A stretch of DNA of 64,000 bases from Ashinkailepas kermadecensis. Its lineage: Eukaryota; Arthropoda; Thecostraca; Neolepadidae. The notes beneath the pieces are model-generated. The model saw nothing but the letters and a program-made list of their open reading frames with translations, was not told the origin of the DNA and ran no database searches. This document shows positions 48,783 through 60,089 of the stretch, piece by piece. The translations under genes were made by a program, and so were the position numbers. The DNA lies in assembly GCA_034440615.1 (NCBI GenBank), contig JAOTOM010004870.1, positions 434,001-498,000 of the forward strand, read 5' to 3'. How positions within the stretch are numbered: the first letter of the stretch is position 1; each line of letters starts with the position of its first letter.

Positions 48783-48783
48783 G

Positions 48784-49057
48784 GCGGATGTTCCCGACAG
48801 TGCGATGCTCCTTCACTGGTGTGCAGCCGCAGCTGCGATACGCCGTCATACAGGACATCGTGCCGGTGGACAACAAGCGGTACCGCTACGCCTATCACCG
48901 GTCGTCGTGGCTGGTGGCCGGCAAGGCAGACCCGCCGGCGCCGGCGCGGCTCTATGTCCACCCCGACTGTCCCTTCAGCGGCGACCAGCTCAAGAAGCAG
49001 GTCGTCTCCTTCGAAAAGACCAAGCTGACGAATAACGAGATGGACAAACAGGGCCAG
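48784..49057 (+). CDS. T-box factor (Tbx20/H15/midline type), core T-box exon
   Basis: The exon starts after TTGTCTGCCTTCAG. Its first G completes the Arg codon begun in the 8558-8828 exon; the next codons read RMFPTVRCSFTG. It encodes the DNA-binding and dimer-contact core, with DIVPVDNKRYRYAYHRSSW and LVAGKADPPAPARLYVHPD, then VSFEKTKLTNNEMDKQGQ. The VPVDNKRYRYAYHRSSW stretch is characteristic of Tbx20-type proteins. The exon ends in phase 0 at donor GTGCGT (49058). Oddities against family consensus as I know it: Cys in RCSFTG where Val is usual, and VQPQLRYAVIQ where D/E-rich residues are common. No frameshift or stop is present. The identity is firm. Confidence 0.97.
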
Positions 49058-49978
49058 GTGCGTTGACCATTTTTTGGTTTTCACCCATGGAAATTGCACA
49101 AAGCATGTGGAGAGAAACATGTGGTTGTACGCCATCGTTGGATGACCAATTAAGACAAGTAACATTAATGGGAAGTATTTTACACGGGAGACATTATCGC
49201 TCTCTTTCAACAAAAACTGTTTCAGCGATAGCTTGAGGTAGAAATGAAGAATACCGTCCGCAGGACATTCATTCTGCAATCACCGGGCACCTAGGGTTGA
49301 AGGCAGCTGGGGTATAGAGCGCCACCTTGTGACCATAAGGACGTGTTGGATGTGTTGGACGATCACCACCTTATCATCAGGACGTGTTGGATGTGTTGGA
49401 GGAACACCACCTTGTGATGATCAGAACGTATTGGATGTGTTGGACGAGCACCATCTTATGATCATAAGGACGTGCTGGATGTGTTGGAGGAGCACCATCT
49501 TATGATCATAAGGACGTGTTGGATGTGTTGGAGGAGCACCATCTTGTGATCATAAGGACGTGTCTGTGTGCGCCGGAGTCTGTCAAAGTAGTTGCCTTTT
49601 TACCCTGCAAAACCGGCAGAACGACTGCTGTGAACGGGTCATAGATGCGTCTGTGCAGCCATTTTCGGAATCAGCGTGATAAGCGGCATCAGACATGGGA
49701 TTCTCAGCGAAATCCAAGTAATCCGCCGAATACCAAAATACCCAGCATTCCCTGCAATTGACCTACCTAAGTACAGAAGCGGGACTCCACTGACGCATTA
49801 GTTGGTAAATGGAACTTATTTAGTAAATACTACGAAGCTGGCAGCATTTGAAGTGCGAAGTAAAATATGGCAAACCTTGATTTTCGACATTTCCCGATAA
49901 TAATTTTCAATGCAGCTTGCTGTGTCGTGCGTTACATCACTGTTCTAAAGTTGTAATATGGCAACCTTGTTTCCTCAG
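49058..49978 (+). other. Intron 2 of the T-box gene (921 bp)
   Basis: Donor GTGCGT, acceptor TTTCCTCAG at 49970-49978, phase 0. Apart from the 41-44-bp repeat at 49335-49565 it is unique AT-richer sequence. Confidence 0.93.
49335..49565. repeat. 41-44-bp repeat, 5 copies
   Basis: Units contain GGACGTGTTGGATGTGTTGG then AGGAGCACCATCTTATGATC; starts are near 49340, 49381, 49424, 49469 and 49513. Confidence 0.93.
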
Positions 49979-50143
49979 ATCGTGCTCAACTCAATGCACA
50001 AGTACCAGCCGCGGGTTCACCTAGTCCTTCTCGAGAACGACATGAATCCGTCCTCGATCGAGGACATCTCCAAAGTGAAGCACAAGACCTTCATCTTCCC
50101 CGAGACAGTGTTCACGGCTGTCACTGCATATCAAAACCAGCTG
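49979..50143 (+). CDS. T-box factor (Tbx20/H15/midline type), third visible exon
   Basis: This phase 0-0 exon encodes 55 residues: IVLNSMHKYQPRVHLV, a variable linker, then KTFIFPETVFTAVTAYQNQL. NSMHKYQPR and FPETVFTAVTAYQNQ are hallmark T-box segments that form part of the DNA-contact and hydrophobic core. The acceptor is TTCCTCAG (ends 49978) and the donor GTGAGT (50144). The linker LLENDMNPSSIEDISKVKH is divergent from vertebrate Tbx20 as I know it, at a surface loop that varies in the family. No lesion is seen. Confidence 0.97.
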
Positions 50144-50693
50144 GTGAGTCACAACAGCATCCATGCACCAATCACGGCACAGCACAAATCATGACGCTGA
50201 AGCGACACACGGACAACACCATGTAAATGAAGAGCCTAATGTGATGAGTGTCAAGCTGCGAACGTGACGGGCTGGGCAGCCTGGTGCTGTCGACTACAAG
50301 CTCAGGCTGACAGTTGTTAGTCATGTTTCTTGACGACCCACTAGTCACTACTTTTTGGCCAAATACCTGGTGGACTGTGTTGGGCTTATTTTCCATGTAG
50401 CTTCCAATGATACCGTTGCACAATCCTTGGCCAATGCGTGGGTGCTGCTGATGTACCTTTTCGGTCAGTGCTTTAACTGCGGAACAGCCGAATGCGGGTT
50501 GTGTTCGAGCTGCACTTACGCTCAGTTTTGCTCTAGTACACCATGTGGTAAATGTGGCTGGATTTCGGTTGTGCTTAGCCCATTTGCGCGGTTGACGGTG
50601 GGGATTGCCATGAGCTAAATAAGTTGAAGTCGTGCACTTCAAGCATGTTACCACAAGATATATTACATACGCACAACACGCACACACACACAC

Positions 50694-50704
50694 ATGTATG
50701 TATG

Positions 50705-50764
<60 letters not shown>

Positions 50765-50776
50765 TCTATATATTTG
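50694..50776. repeat. (GTAT)n-(TA)n microsatellite
   Basis: About 80 bases, following a short CA run. Confidence 0.96.
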
Positions 50777-50824
50777 GACGTTATTTGCCGACAAAAAAGG
50801 AACCAGAAAAGAAGAAAAGGGACG

Positions 50825-53680
50825 GCTAGTGGACCAGCAGCATAGCAGGCCAGCAGTATAGCGGGCCAACAGTATAGCGGAGGACGAGCAGTATCGCGGG
50901 TCAACAGCATAGCGGACCAGCAATTTAACGGCCTAACAATATAGCGGGCCAACAGTATAGCGGGGCAACAGTATAATGGACCAACACTATAGCGGACCAA
51001 CAGTATAACGGACCAGCAGCATAACGGGCGAACAGCATAGCGGACTAGCAGTATAGCGGGCCAACGGTATAGCGGACCAGCAGTATAGCGGGCCAACGGT
51101 ATAGCGGACCAGCAGTAGAGCGGGCCAATGGTATAGCGGACCATAGCGGGCGAACAATATGCAAGAGCCAATAATTCAGGAAGCCCATCAATAAAGTACG
51201 CCAATAATACAGGAGAACAAAGGGCAACTAATGCAGGAGGACCAACAATATGGCAGTTCACTAACACATGACATGATGAGTAACAATATAGCAAGCCAAA
51301 AATACAACAAGACCAGCAATAAAGCGGGATCAAAAACAGGGAACCCAGGAATATAGCGGGCCAACAACATAGCGGGGTCAATAATATAACAGGACGAAAA
51401 ACATAGCGGACCAGTAATACAGCAGGAGAGGGTTGAAGCTTCCCATTCTGTTGGTGGGGCCCAGGCCACACCATATTTGTTTTAGCTCTACCAACTTCTT
51501 GTTCTGTTGACATGGGGCCCCATGAGGTAGGCCATACCAACCAAATTGGCAGTACTCATTGTGCCACACCAATAATCGTCCAACTTCTCCACCCGTGCAG
51601 TGAGACCAACAATATAGCGGGGTCAATAATGCAGCAGTACCAACAACATAGCAAGCCACCAATATAGCGGGGCCAATAATCCAGGAGACCAACAATATAG
51701 CAAGCCATCAACATAGCGGGAGCAATAATACAGGAGAACTAACAACATAGCAGGACCAATAATACAGGAGGACCAACAACATAGCAGGCCATCAACATAG
51801 CGGGAGCAATAATACAGGAGGACCAACAACATAGCAGGACCAATAATACAGGAGGACCAACAACATAGCAGGCCATCAACATAGTGGGACCAATAATACA
51901 GGAGAACTAACAACATAGCAGGACCAATAATACAGGAGGACCAACAACATAGCAGGCCATCAACATAGTGGGACCAATAATACAGGAGGACCAAAACATA
52001 GCAGGACAACATAGCAGGCCATCAACATAGCAGGACCAATAATACAGGAGGACCAACAACATAGCAGGCCATCAACATAGCGGATAGGGACAAAAGAGGA
52101 GAACACAACATAGCAGGACCAATAATACAGGAGGACCAACAACATAGCAGGCATCAACATAGTGGGACCAATAATACAGGAGAACTAACAACATAGCAGG
52201 ACCAATAATACAGGAGGACCAACAACATAGCAGGCCATCAACATAGCAGGACCAATAATACAGGAGGACCAACAACATAGCAGGCCATCACATAGTGGGA
52301 CCAATAATACAGGAGAACTAACAACATAGCAGGACCAATAATACAGGAGGACCAACAACATAGCAGGCCATCAACATAGTGGGACCAATAATACAGGAGA
52401 ACTAACAACATAGCAGGACCAATAATACAGGAGGACCAACAACATAGCAGGCCATCAACATAGTGGGACCAATAATACAGGAGAACTAACAACATAGCAG
52501 GACCAATAATACAGGAGGACCAACAACATAGCAGGCCATCAACATAGTGGGACCAATAATACAGGAGAACTAACAACATAGCAGGACCAATAATACAGGA
52601 GGACCAACAACATAGCAGGCCATCAACATAGTGGGACCAATAATACAGGAGGACCAACAAAAGGATAACCCACAACATAGCAGGCCATCAACATAGTGGG
52701 ACCAATAATACAGGAGAACCAACAACATAGCAGGACCAATAATACAGGAGGACCAACAACATAGCAGGCCATCAACATAGTGGGACCAATAATACAGGAG
52801 AACTAACAACATAGCAGGACCAATAATACAGGAGGACCAACAACATAGCAGGCCATCAACATAGTGGGACCAATAATACAGGAGAACTAACAACATAGCA
52901 GGACCAATAATACAGGAGGACCAACAACATAGCAGGCCATCAACATAGTGGGACCAATAATACAGGAGAACTAACAACATAGCAGGACCAATAATACAGG
53001 AGGACCAACAACATAGCAGGCCATCAACATAGTGGGACCAATAATACAGGAGGACCAACAACATAGCAGGCCATCAACATAGTGGGACCAATAATACAGG
53101 AGGACCAACAACATAGCAGGCCATCAACATAGTGGGACCAATAATACAGGAGGACCAACAACATAGCAGGCCATCAACATAGTGGGACCAATAATACAGG
53201 AGGACCAACAACATAGCAGGCCATCAACATAGTGGGACCAATAATACAGGAGGACCAACAACATAGCAGGCCATCAACATAGTGGGACCAATAATACAGA
53301 AGTGTCAACACGTACTTGGCCACCAATATAATAAGGAGGAACAACAATATAGCAAGCCATCAACATAGCGGGGCAAATAATACAGAAGTGTCAACATATC
53401 GTTGCCACTAATATAATATGGAGGACCAACAACATGGAGGGGCCATAATATAGAGGTGTCATCATATAGCGGACCACTAATATAATATGCAAGACAACAA
53501 TATAGCCGGACAAATAATACTGGAGAACCAACACATTAACTGACCAATAATGCAGGAAGACAAAAAATGCAGCAGCCGGACGATATACCGGAGCCAGTAA
53601 AACAGGAGGAAGAACGATATATCTTCCCCAGTAGCATGCGTGTGGTAACAATATGTCGCGACCAACAATGCTTATAGCGG
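50825..53680. repeat. 2.8-kb array built from a 16-17-bp unit, expanded into 34- and 50-bp repeats
   Basis: The left part (50825-51425) is degenerate units such as CGGACCAGCAGTATAG and CGGGCCAACAGTATAG. A non-repeat segment of about 175 bp (51426-51600) interrupts it. From 51600 the unit becomes composite: a 50-bp block (CAATAATACAGGAGGACCAA, CAACATAGCAGGCC, ATCAACATAGTGGGAC) alternates with a 34-bp block (ATACAGGAGAACTAAC, AACATAGCAGGACC). At 53041-53290 pure 50-bp units follow. The right flank decays to about 53680. Minus-strand frames reading Leu/Tyr/Cys-rich repeats are artefacts. Confidence 0.95.
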
Positions 53681-53976
53681 GAGAGTCTCTCTCTGACACG
53701 TGTGTCTGTCCGTACCTAGAGTGTGTCCCTGCAACATAACTGTGAATAGCTAGGGGCTATATACCAGGGCCAGGGTCTTTAGTCGCCATGTGTGTGGAAA
53801 TGTATGCGCTTATAGGCCAGCAGTTCGTATTCCTTTCTATCGGATTCCTTCGCCTCATTCCTTGCTATGCATATTTGGATTATATTAACTAAAAAAAACA
53901 CCACGCGGCACACGTTGCTTATGGCTGTGCCTTCATCCAATTCCAGTTCTATATTGGTACTTCTCTCTTCACTGAA

Positions 53977-54002
53977 AGCCACATTCTACGGAGAATGTGG
54001 CT
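53977..54002. other. Perfect 11-bp stem, 4-base loop inverted repeat
   Basis: AGCCACATTCT and AGAATGTGGCT flank ACGG. A further GTTCT...AGAAC pair lies outside with an interior loop. It is not followed by a T-run. Confidence 0.7.
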
Positions 54003-54461
54003 AGAACTGCAGTACGCCCAGAGTGCTTGCTTTACGGAGGCCAGGAATGTCGGGGGGCCTTTACGGAGGTCAGATATGCACCTCTACATTCTAAGCGGGA
54101 ACTTCATTACGACTCTAGGCTATTTAGGATAGACCCCATTAGGACTGCAGGTGGGACACTTCACTGTTGGAAGCTGATACTTAGCACCTTAGTAACACAA
54201 ATTATTAGAACATTAAAGGAGCTCCCCCCCCCCTCCCGTATTCCTCAGTACATGTGTAACCTAAGAATCCGGATATGTGCCAGCTGTACTGAAATGTAAT
54301 GAGCAACGAGCAGGACTGCCTCAAATGATGGCATCACTGGTTTTGAGTGAACGTGTTTGGGTGCTGGTGCTGGCTGACGTGTGCCAGGCTGACGCGTGCC
54401 GGAAGCGACAGCGGCCCAACGGTGGGGCATGGGGAGGTGTGAGTGTGGCGCAGCCACCCGT

Positions 54462-54935
54462 CCGTCACGGCACCTGTCTGCTGGCTGTCCGTCCGTCACG
54501 GCGCCTGTCTGCTGGCTGTCCGTCCGTCACGGCGCCTGTCTGCTGGCTGTCCGTCCGTCACGGCGCCTGTCTGCTGTCTATCCGTCCGTCACGGCGCCTG
54601 TCTGCTAGCTATCCGTCCGTCACGGCGCCTGTCTGCTAGCTATCCGTCCGTCACGGCGCCTGTCTGCTAGCTATCCGTCCGTCACGGCGCCTGTCTGCTA
54701 GCTATCCGTCCGTCACGGCGCCTGTCTGCTAGCTATCCGTCCATCGCGGCGCCTGTCTGCTGGCTGTCCGTCCGTCACGGCGCCTGTCTGCTGGCTGTCC
54801 GTCCGTCACGGCGCCTGTCTGCTAGCTATCCGTCCGTCACGGCGCCTGTCTGCTAGCTATCCGTCCGTCACGGCGCCTGACTGCTGGCTATCCGTCCGTC
54901 ACGGCGTCTGTCTGCTGGCTATCCGTCCGTCACTC
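54462..54935. repeat. 31-bp minisatellite, about 15 copies
   Basis: Units contain GTCCGTCACGGCGCCTGTCT then GCTGGCTGTCC or GCTAGCTATCC. The two variants occur in runs: GGCTGT at both ends, AGCTAT in the middle. Confidence 0.96.
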
Positions 54936-55075
54936 AGTCGAGTCAGTCACGTCAGTCCTCAGTCGAGGTGTGTGCAGACACCGCGTCACCTCTGAACCGG
55001 CGGGTTAAACCTGATGGTGTCGACCGCCGAGCGCGACTCCTACACTGGCCAGTGATCACCTCTCACCTGTTGCAG

Positions 55076-55152
55076 ATCACCAAGCTGAAGATCGACAGCA
55101 ACCCGTTTGCCAAGGGCTTCAGGGACTCGTCACGTCTGACCGACTACGAACG
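55076..55152 (+). CDS. T-box factor (Tbx20/H15/midline type), fourth visible exon, end of T-box
   Basis: Encodes ITKLKIDSNPFAKGFRD then SSRLTDYE and two bases of the next Arg codon. The NPFAKGFRD helix enters the minor groove in solved T-box structures (family knowledge). The acceptor is CTGTTGCAG and the donor GTGAGT at 55153, phase 2. The exon follows in frame from the QNQL end of the 49979-50143 exon. The following exon (end of the T-box and C-terminal region) is not recognisable up to 64000, so the gene continues out of the window. Confidence 0.95.
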
Positions 55153-56479
55153 GTGAGTGTGGCCAGCTCGCCGTTGTGTTGATAACGTTCCGTGCCAGGC
55201 GGGCGGGCGAGACCGCCTCTCTGCCGTTCACCCGACGCCAGATCCGATGGCCTGAGGAGACAGCTGGCCAGACAGGCGGCCGGCAGCCGCCTGACAGCCG
55301 CCTGACAGCCCACCTGTGGGCCGACTCATCAGCCTGCTGCCGCCGGCCGCGCTCCCCGTGTCGGCTTTGGCGGCGCCGGACGCCGACGCGGCTGCCGGCT
55401 GGCCTCGAGCGCCGGCAGGTTTCCACCGTGAGCGGTCACACCTCCTCATTACTGGGGCCGCGGCACGCCCCGCCCGCGGCCAATTGTCTGGCAGCTGACG
55501 CCGCCGCCGCCGCGCCGTGCATCTCCACTCGCAGCCGTTTCACAGGCGTCACGATCAAAACCGGCTGGTGTTCTGTCGGCGCAGCGGTGTGCCGCGCCGC
55601 CGACGTACGTTACCGCAGCACCACTTCCGGTGCGCTACGTCGTTTTTGTCAGTGTCGGCTCTGGGCTGGCGGCGGCCGCGGTGGTGGCGGCTACATGAAA
55701 GCGTGTGTGGTCCCGATGGCATAAAAACCCGCCTTGGAACGGGGCGGAGCCACGCCAATATTGGTGTGGAAATTATCGGCCGGTATTCAATCATTCATAC
55801 CGTTTGGCCAGTTCTTATGTTGGCGAGCAGGTGTGTGATTACTGGGTGGGCCGGATGACCTTGCTTGGGTATGCGTTTTGGCGGTGTCGGTGTCGGCCAG
55901 TGGTAGCCAGAGCCGTGGTGCGTAACTCTTGTTCCAGTCGGCCTGTGCGGCGCCTCCGTTTCATGTTCCTCAGACCGCCTCCGGAGCCCATAATAATTAG
56001 CTTTGATGATAGCAAATTGATGCAAATAACCTCTGGTTTATCATAATATAAAAGTTTGTACTCGAGTGGCGTGGGATGGAAGGGCCGGTCGGGACGTGAT
56101 GGCGAGGCTGCACGACATTCTCCCGGCAGGTCACGCTCTGCCTGCGCTCAGAACTGCTCTCTACCAGGTCGTTACGTAACGTTACGTCATTAGGTTACAT
56201 TTGCACATCGTCAGAACACGAATAGCACGCGATTTTTTCCACCCGAGGTGTGAGGGATACCCGGCGCTAGCCGCTGGCTAGCTGGCCACGCTAGCCCTGG
56301 CCGCTGGCTGTTGGCCGTTGGTCGCTGTCCTCTCAAGTGTTGACGTTGACACAGTCATAGACTTCTCCTCCATTTGTCGGCGTATCGCCGACAAATGCTA
56401 CAAACACGAATACGTCTCCACAAGCATCTTCAGGTGGATCTGAAGTTTCGGAAGGCTTTGGAGAATTCGAGTGTCGCTC
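55153..56479. other. Start of intron 4, unique GC-rich sequence
   Basis: CpG-rich in the first 600 bases; GCTTTGATGATAGCAAATTG and similar AT words at about 56000-56050. No coding exon recognised. Confidence 0.45.
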
Positions 56480-57260
56480 CCTGTGGCATCATGTGCTACA
56501 TGAGAGGGCACCGTCCGCCTGCAGCAGCCGTGAGATGATCAGGTGCCATATGGCCAGCCGGGCGGCAGTGGCGGCGGCGGCCGGTGGTCGGCTCATCTCC
56601 GGTGGTCGGCTCATCTCAGCTGGTGTGACACCGGCGCAGCCACGCCGCCGCCAACATGCTCTCGGGGCCACCATTCAGCCGGACATTATCCGCCGCCACG
56701 GAGGCCAACCTCATCTTGTCTCGCCCGCCCGGTAATCATATCGCGGCACCTTCTAACGAACCGCCGCCGCACCGCCTCCGCCTGATTCGCTCCAAATTAA
56801 TATAATATACCGATACGGCGCCGCGGCACGCCACCGCCCGCCCGCGGCCAGCTCTCCAGAGCGGCCCACCGCCGCACACATGATTTCAATTAGGCGAGGT
56901 GCGAGATTTACACGGCCTTTAATTAGAGCGGAGAGGACGGCGCGGCGGCCGAGGTACGCACGGCACACCCGACTGTACACCGCCCAACTATGCCCGGCAT
57001 GACGCTCCAACCCATCAATGACACGCAATCAAAATATATCATTAATTCCGATGCTAATAACGGTGCAAGTGAGGAGTAATTACGCTGTAATATGCAGGTA
57101 ATGTCGCCGTGGGAGAGATGAAAGGTTGCCGCTGAGGTGAGAACATACCTCCCTGGTGGTGCCATTAAGCAAACCCTCTCTGGTCGGCCCGGACACCGCA
57201 CACGGCGCTTCCAACAAGCGGCCGCGACGCGAAAGGTGGCGCCGTAACGTCACCACTACT
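56480..57260. other. Non-repetitive intronic block, candidate enhancer-like DNA
   Basis: GC-rich single-copy-looking DNA broken by short AT words: GTAATCATATCG, CCAAATTAATATAATA, TTTCAATTAGGCG, CTTTAATTAGAGCGG, CATTAATTCCGATGCTAATA and GAGTAATTACGCTGTAAT. This gives a dense group of homeodomain-type TAATTA/ATTA words. Function is inferred from composition only. Confidence 0.4.
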
Positions 57261-57351
57261 TGATGTGTGATTAAGATGTCGTGTTCGAGAATAGGATTCG
57301 GTTATTTGCTTCATTCAAATTCAACTAGTGTGAATTAGCGTCGTTGCGAAA

Positions 57352-57507
<156 letters not shown>

Positions 57508-57704
57508 CTGGAAAGCGTAAGAGGGCGAGAGAGCAAGAGAGAGGGGAGAAACTTGGTGAGAGCAGAAGCCGGGCTGAGCCAGTTTGTGTCAGGCCTGGGT
57601 AATCGGCGCGCCTCAGCCGGGTTGCAACAGCTGCTGGTAACGTTTCTGTCATGTGGCGGCTTTGGTCAGGGTGGCGTGACCAGTTTGTCAAGTCTTTAGA
57701 CTCG

Positions 57705-58206
57705 GCCGGCGGTGTCGCCGACGCGGCAACACCGCTTCTGTGACCAGTGACGCGCGGTGTCGCCGACGCGGCAACACCGCTTCTGTGACCAGTGACGCGC
57801 GGTGTCGCCGACGCGGCAACACCGCTTCTGTGACCAGTGACGCGCGGTGTCGCCGACGCGGCAACACCGCTTCTGTGACCAGTGACGCGCGGTGTCGCCG
57901 ACGCGGCAACACCGCTTCTGTGACCAGTGACGCGAGGTGTCGCCGACGCGGCAACACCGCTTCTGTGACCAGTGACGCGCGGTGTCGCCGACGCGGCAAC
58001 ACCGCTTCTGTGACCAGTGACGCGAGGTGTCGCCGACGCGGCAACACCGCTTCTGTGACCAGTGACGCGCGGTGTCGCCGACGCGGCAACACCGCTTCTG
58101 TGACCAGTGACGCGCGGTGTCGCCGACGCGGCAACACCGCTTCTGTGACCAGTGACGCGCGGTGTCGCCGACGCGGCAACACCGCTTCTGTGATCAGTGA
58201 CGCGCG
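57705..58206. repeat. 45-bp minisatellite, 11 copies, each with a hairpin
   Basis: Units contain GCGGTGTCGCCGACGCGGCA then ACACCGCTTCTGTGACCAGT. The first 27 bases are an imperfect palindrome (GCGGTGT...ACACCGC). The 45-bp period keeps frames open on both strands. Confidence 0.97.
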
Positions 58207-58279
58207 CACTCACTGACCGCTCACCCTGCTCACTCACTGCCAGTCCTCTCTGCCCGTCGACGGTGGTCCCGAGGGGAGA

Positions 58280-58500
58280 CGACACACCAACACGTATGAC
58301 AGTCTGACACACTGACACACCAGCATGCATGTCAGTTTGATACACTGGCACACCGACACATATGCCAGTCTGACACACTGACACACCAACAAATCGACAC
58401 ATATGACAGACTGACACATCGACACATACACATACGACAGACTGACACCTTGACATGCAAACACACAGACACATATGACAGTCTGACACACTGACATATC
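58280..58500. repeat. Degenerate GACACACTGACACA repeat
   Basis: Imperfect 10-30-bp units with CATATGACAGWCTGACAC words. Confidence 0.85.
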
Positions 58501-58717
58501 GATACATCCATGTAGTAGAAGTTTGCTTTAGCCAGTCCAGTAGACGCAGGTGAAGGTGCCGAAGTAGGGGAACATGTAGGCTGTAAGATGTTCCCAACAG
58601 GTACATATCTGACAGCATGACTGCATCACTGCGTGACTTCATATGGGCTCATGTCGATCCTGGTGCATCCTTGTAGACGCTAAGTCCGAGTCCGAGTGTA
58701 CTTGTGCGGGCCCCATC

Positions 58718-59429
58718 CAAGGGCGGAGCCAAGGTGGGGGGGGGCGAAGGGGAAACTCCCTTGAGGGTCTGATAAGCTCCTGCGGGCTCCTTCGATCCCC
58801 AATCAGGAACCACTCGGACCCTCAGGCTCCTGAGTCCTGAGTCCTCAACGGACTCCTCACGGTTCAGACGTCTCAATCCCCAGCGATGACTCATCCTCCA
58901 AAAAGTATAAGGGGGCTGTCATACTATCCCCTGGAGATAATGGGTCCGGATGATTTGCTAAGAGCCCATGGCGGCTTCTAGGAGGATCCAAGAGGGTGGC
59001 CACGTCCTATCTTGACGTAGGAGCCCAGATGACTTGTTAGAGGCATCGCAGCAACCTCCAGACCTCCAACGGTTTCTCCAAGATGTGCGATGAGGTAGCC
59101 ACTCAATTCCTTTGACACATGAGGCACCAGGGCTCAGGGCCCAAAGAACCCGCTAATGGCACTGCAGGGGCCCCTCACATCTTCCGAGAGCCCCAACAGG
59201 CCCCTAATGGAATCAAATAGGGCTGATGGTGAGGATGAGCACAGGCCCTCTCCCGGAGGTACCCTTTTTTCCCATAGAACCTGCTAAGGGCAAAAAGGGG
59301 CCCACATCCGAGGAAAACTAGTATTTTTAGGTAATGCATACGGCCCCAAAAGCCCCAGGGGTCCCTACCAGGCTAACGCCCTCTCCTATCACCTCTCCCA
59401 CCTTTCAGTGAATCCTGGCTGAGCCATTG
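58718..59429. mobile_element. Possible hAT-like element (712 bp)
   Basis: The left end CAAGGGCGGAGCCAAGG matches the reverse complement of the right end, CAATGGCTCAGCCAGG, at most positions. A G-run follows the left end. The interior holds diverged blocks of about 100 bp with AGATGACTTGTTAGAG, CTAATGGCACTGCAGGGGCC and similar phrases. The flanking octamers (GCCCCATC and GCCTCGCA) do not match well, so the boundaries are tentative. No transposase frame. Confidence 0.4.
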
Positions 59430-59654
59430 GCCTCGCAGCGACGGATCCGAGGGAAATAATTCCACTTCAAATGTGATTTGTACGCAGAATTCACGTACAC
59501 CAGTGTATTGTGAGACGTCCCACTTCAGTGCAAGAGCAACGTTTCGGAGCGATTGGCACATCCAAATCTTCGAGATGCGACGAGCTTTTATTTGACGTTT
59601 ACTTTTCTCCCAACCAGTTGGAAGCGAGTTTCTACACCAGTGTTGCCATGGACG

Positions 59655-59835
59655 AGCGTTCCGTGGGATCCGTGTGGGTTCTGCGGGATAGCGACCCGCG
59701 TAGATCTGTGTGAATCCGTGTGGATTATGTGGGATAGCGATCCGCGTAGATCCGTGTGGGTTCTGCAAGCATGCGATCCGTGTGGATTCGTGTGGGTCCC
59801 GAGCGATTCGCTTGGATCTGCGTGGATCCGGTGAT
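59655..59835. repeat. Degenerate GATCCGTGTGG repeat
   Basis: Imperfect units with GGGATAGCGAYCCGCGTAGA at about 59687 and 59731. Confidence 0.85.
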
Positions 59836-60089
59836 CCTCAAGCATATTTTTTTTCGAGACAGCAGTCGTGGCAGCAGCTGTAATTGGGCGCTGCGAGGTG
59901 TGCAGAGTCCACCATTTATCATTATTAGCGGAGTAACTTCGGTGTTATTACAGATCGTATCGCCGTCGGCAACTGTTGAACAAATCCCATCTCTAATACC
60001 ATATGTCCGGCCGCGCCACCGGCCTGCCCGCCGGGCTCCAAACGGAATGGTGCCGGCCACTCTACCTGGCTACAGTCGGGTTCCGCACG
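59836..60089. other. Unique spacer
   Basis: Nothing recognised. Confidence 0.5.

Larger units (their letters stand above)
50144..55075 (+). other. Intron 3 of the T-box gene (4.9 kb)
   Basis: Runs from GTGAGT to acceptor CTGTTGCAG at 55067-55075. More than half consists of the 50825-53680 array. About 50150-50690 and 53690-54460 are unique with no gene recognised. Confidence 0.92.

Noticed and set aside
53779..53982. 67-codon minus-strand frame with a hydrophobic stretch
   Set aside because: Short, no recognisable family, no splice context. Kept as unexplained only.
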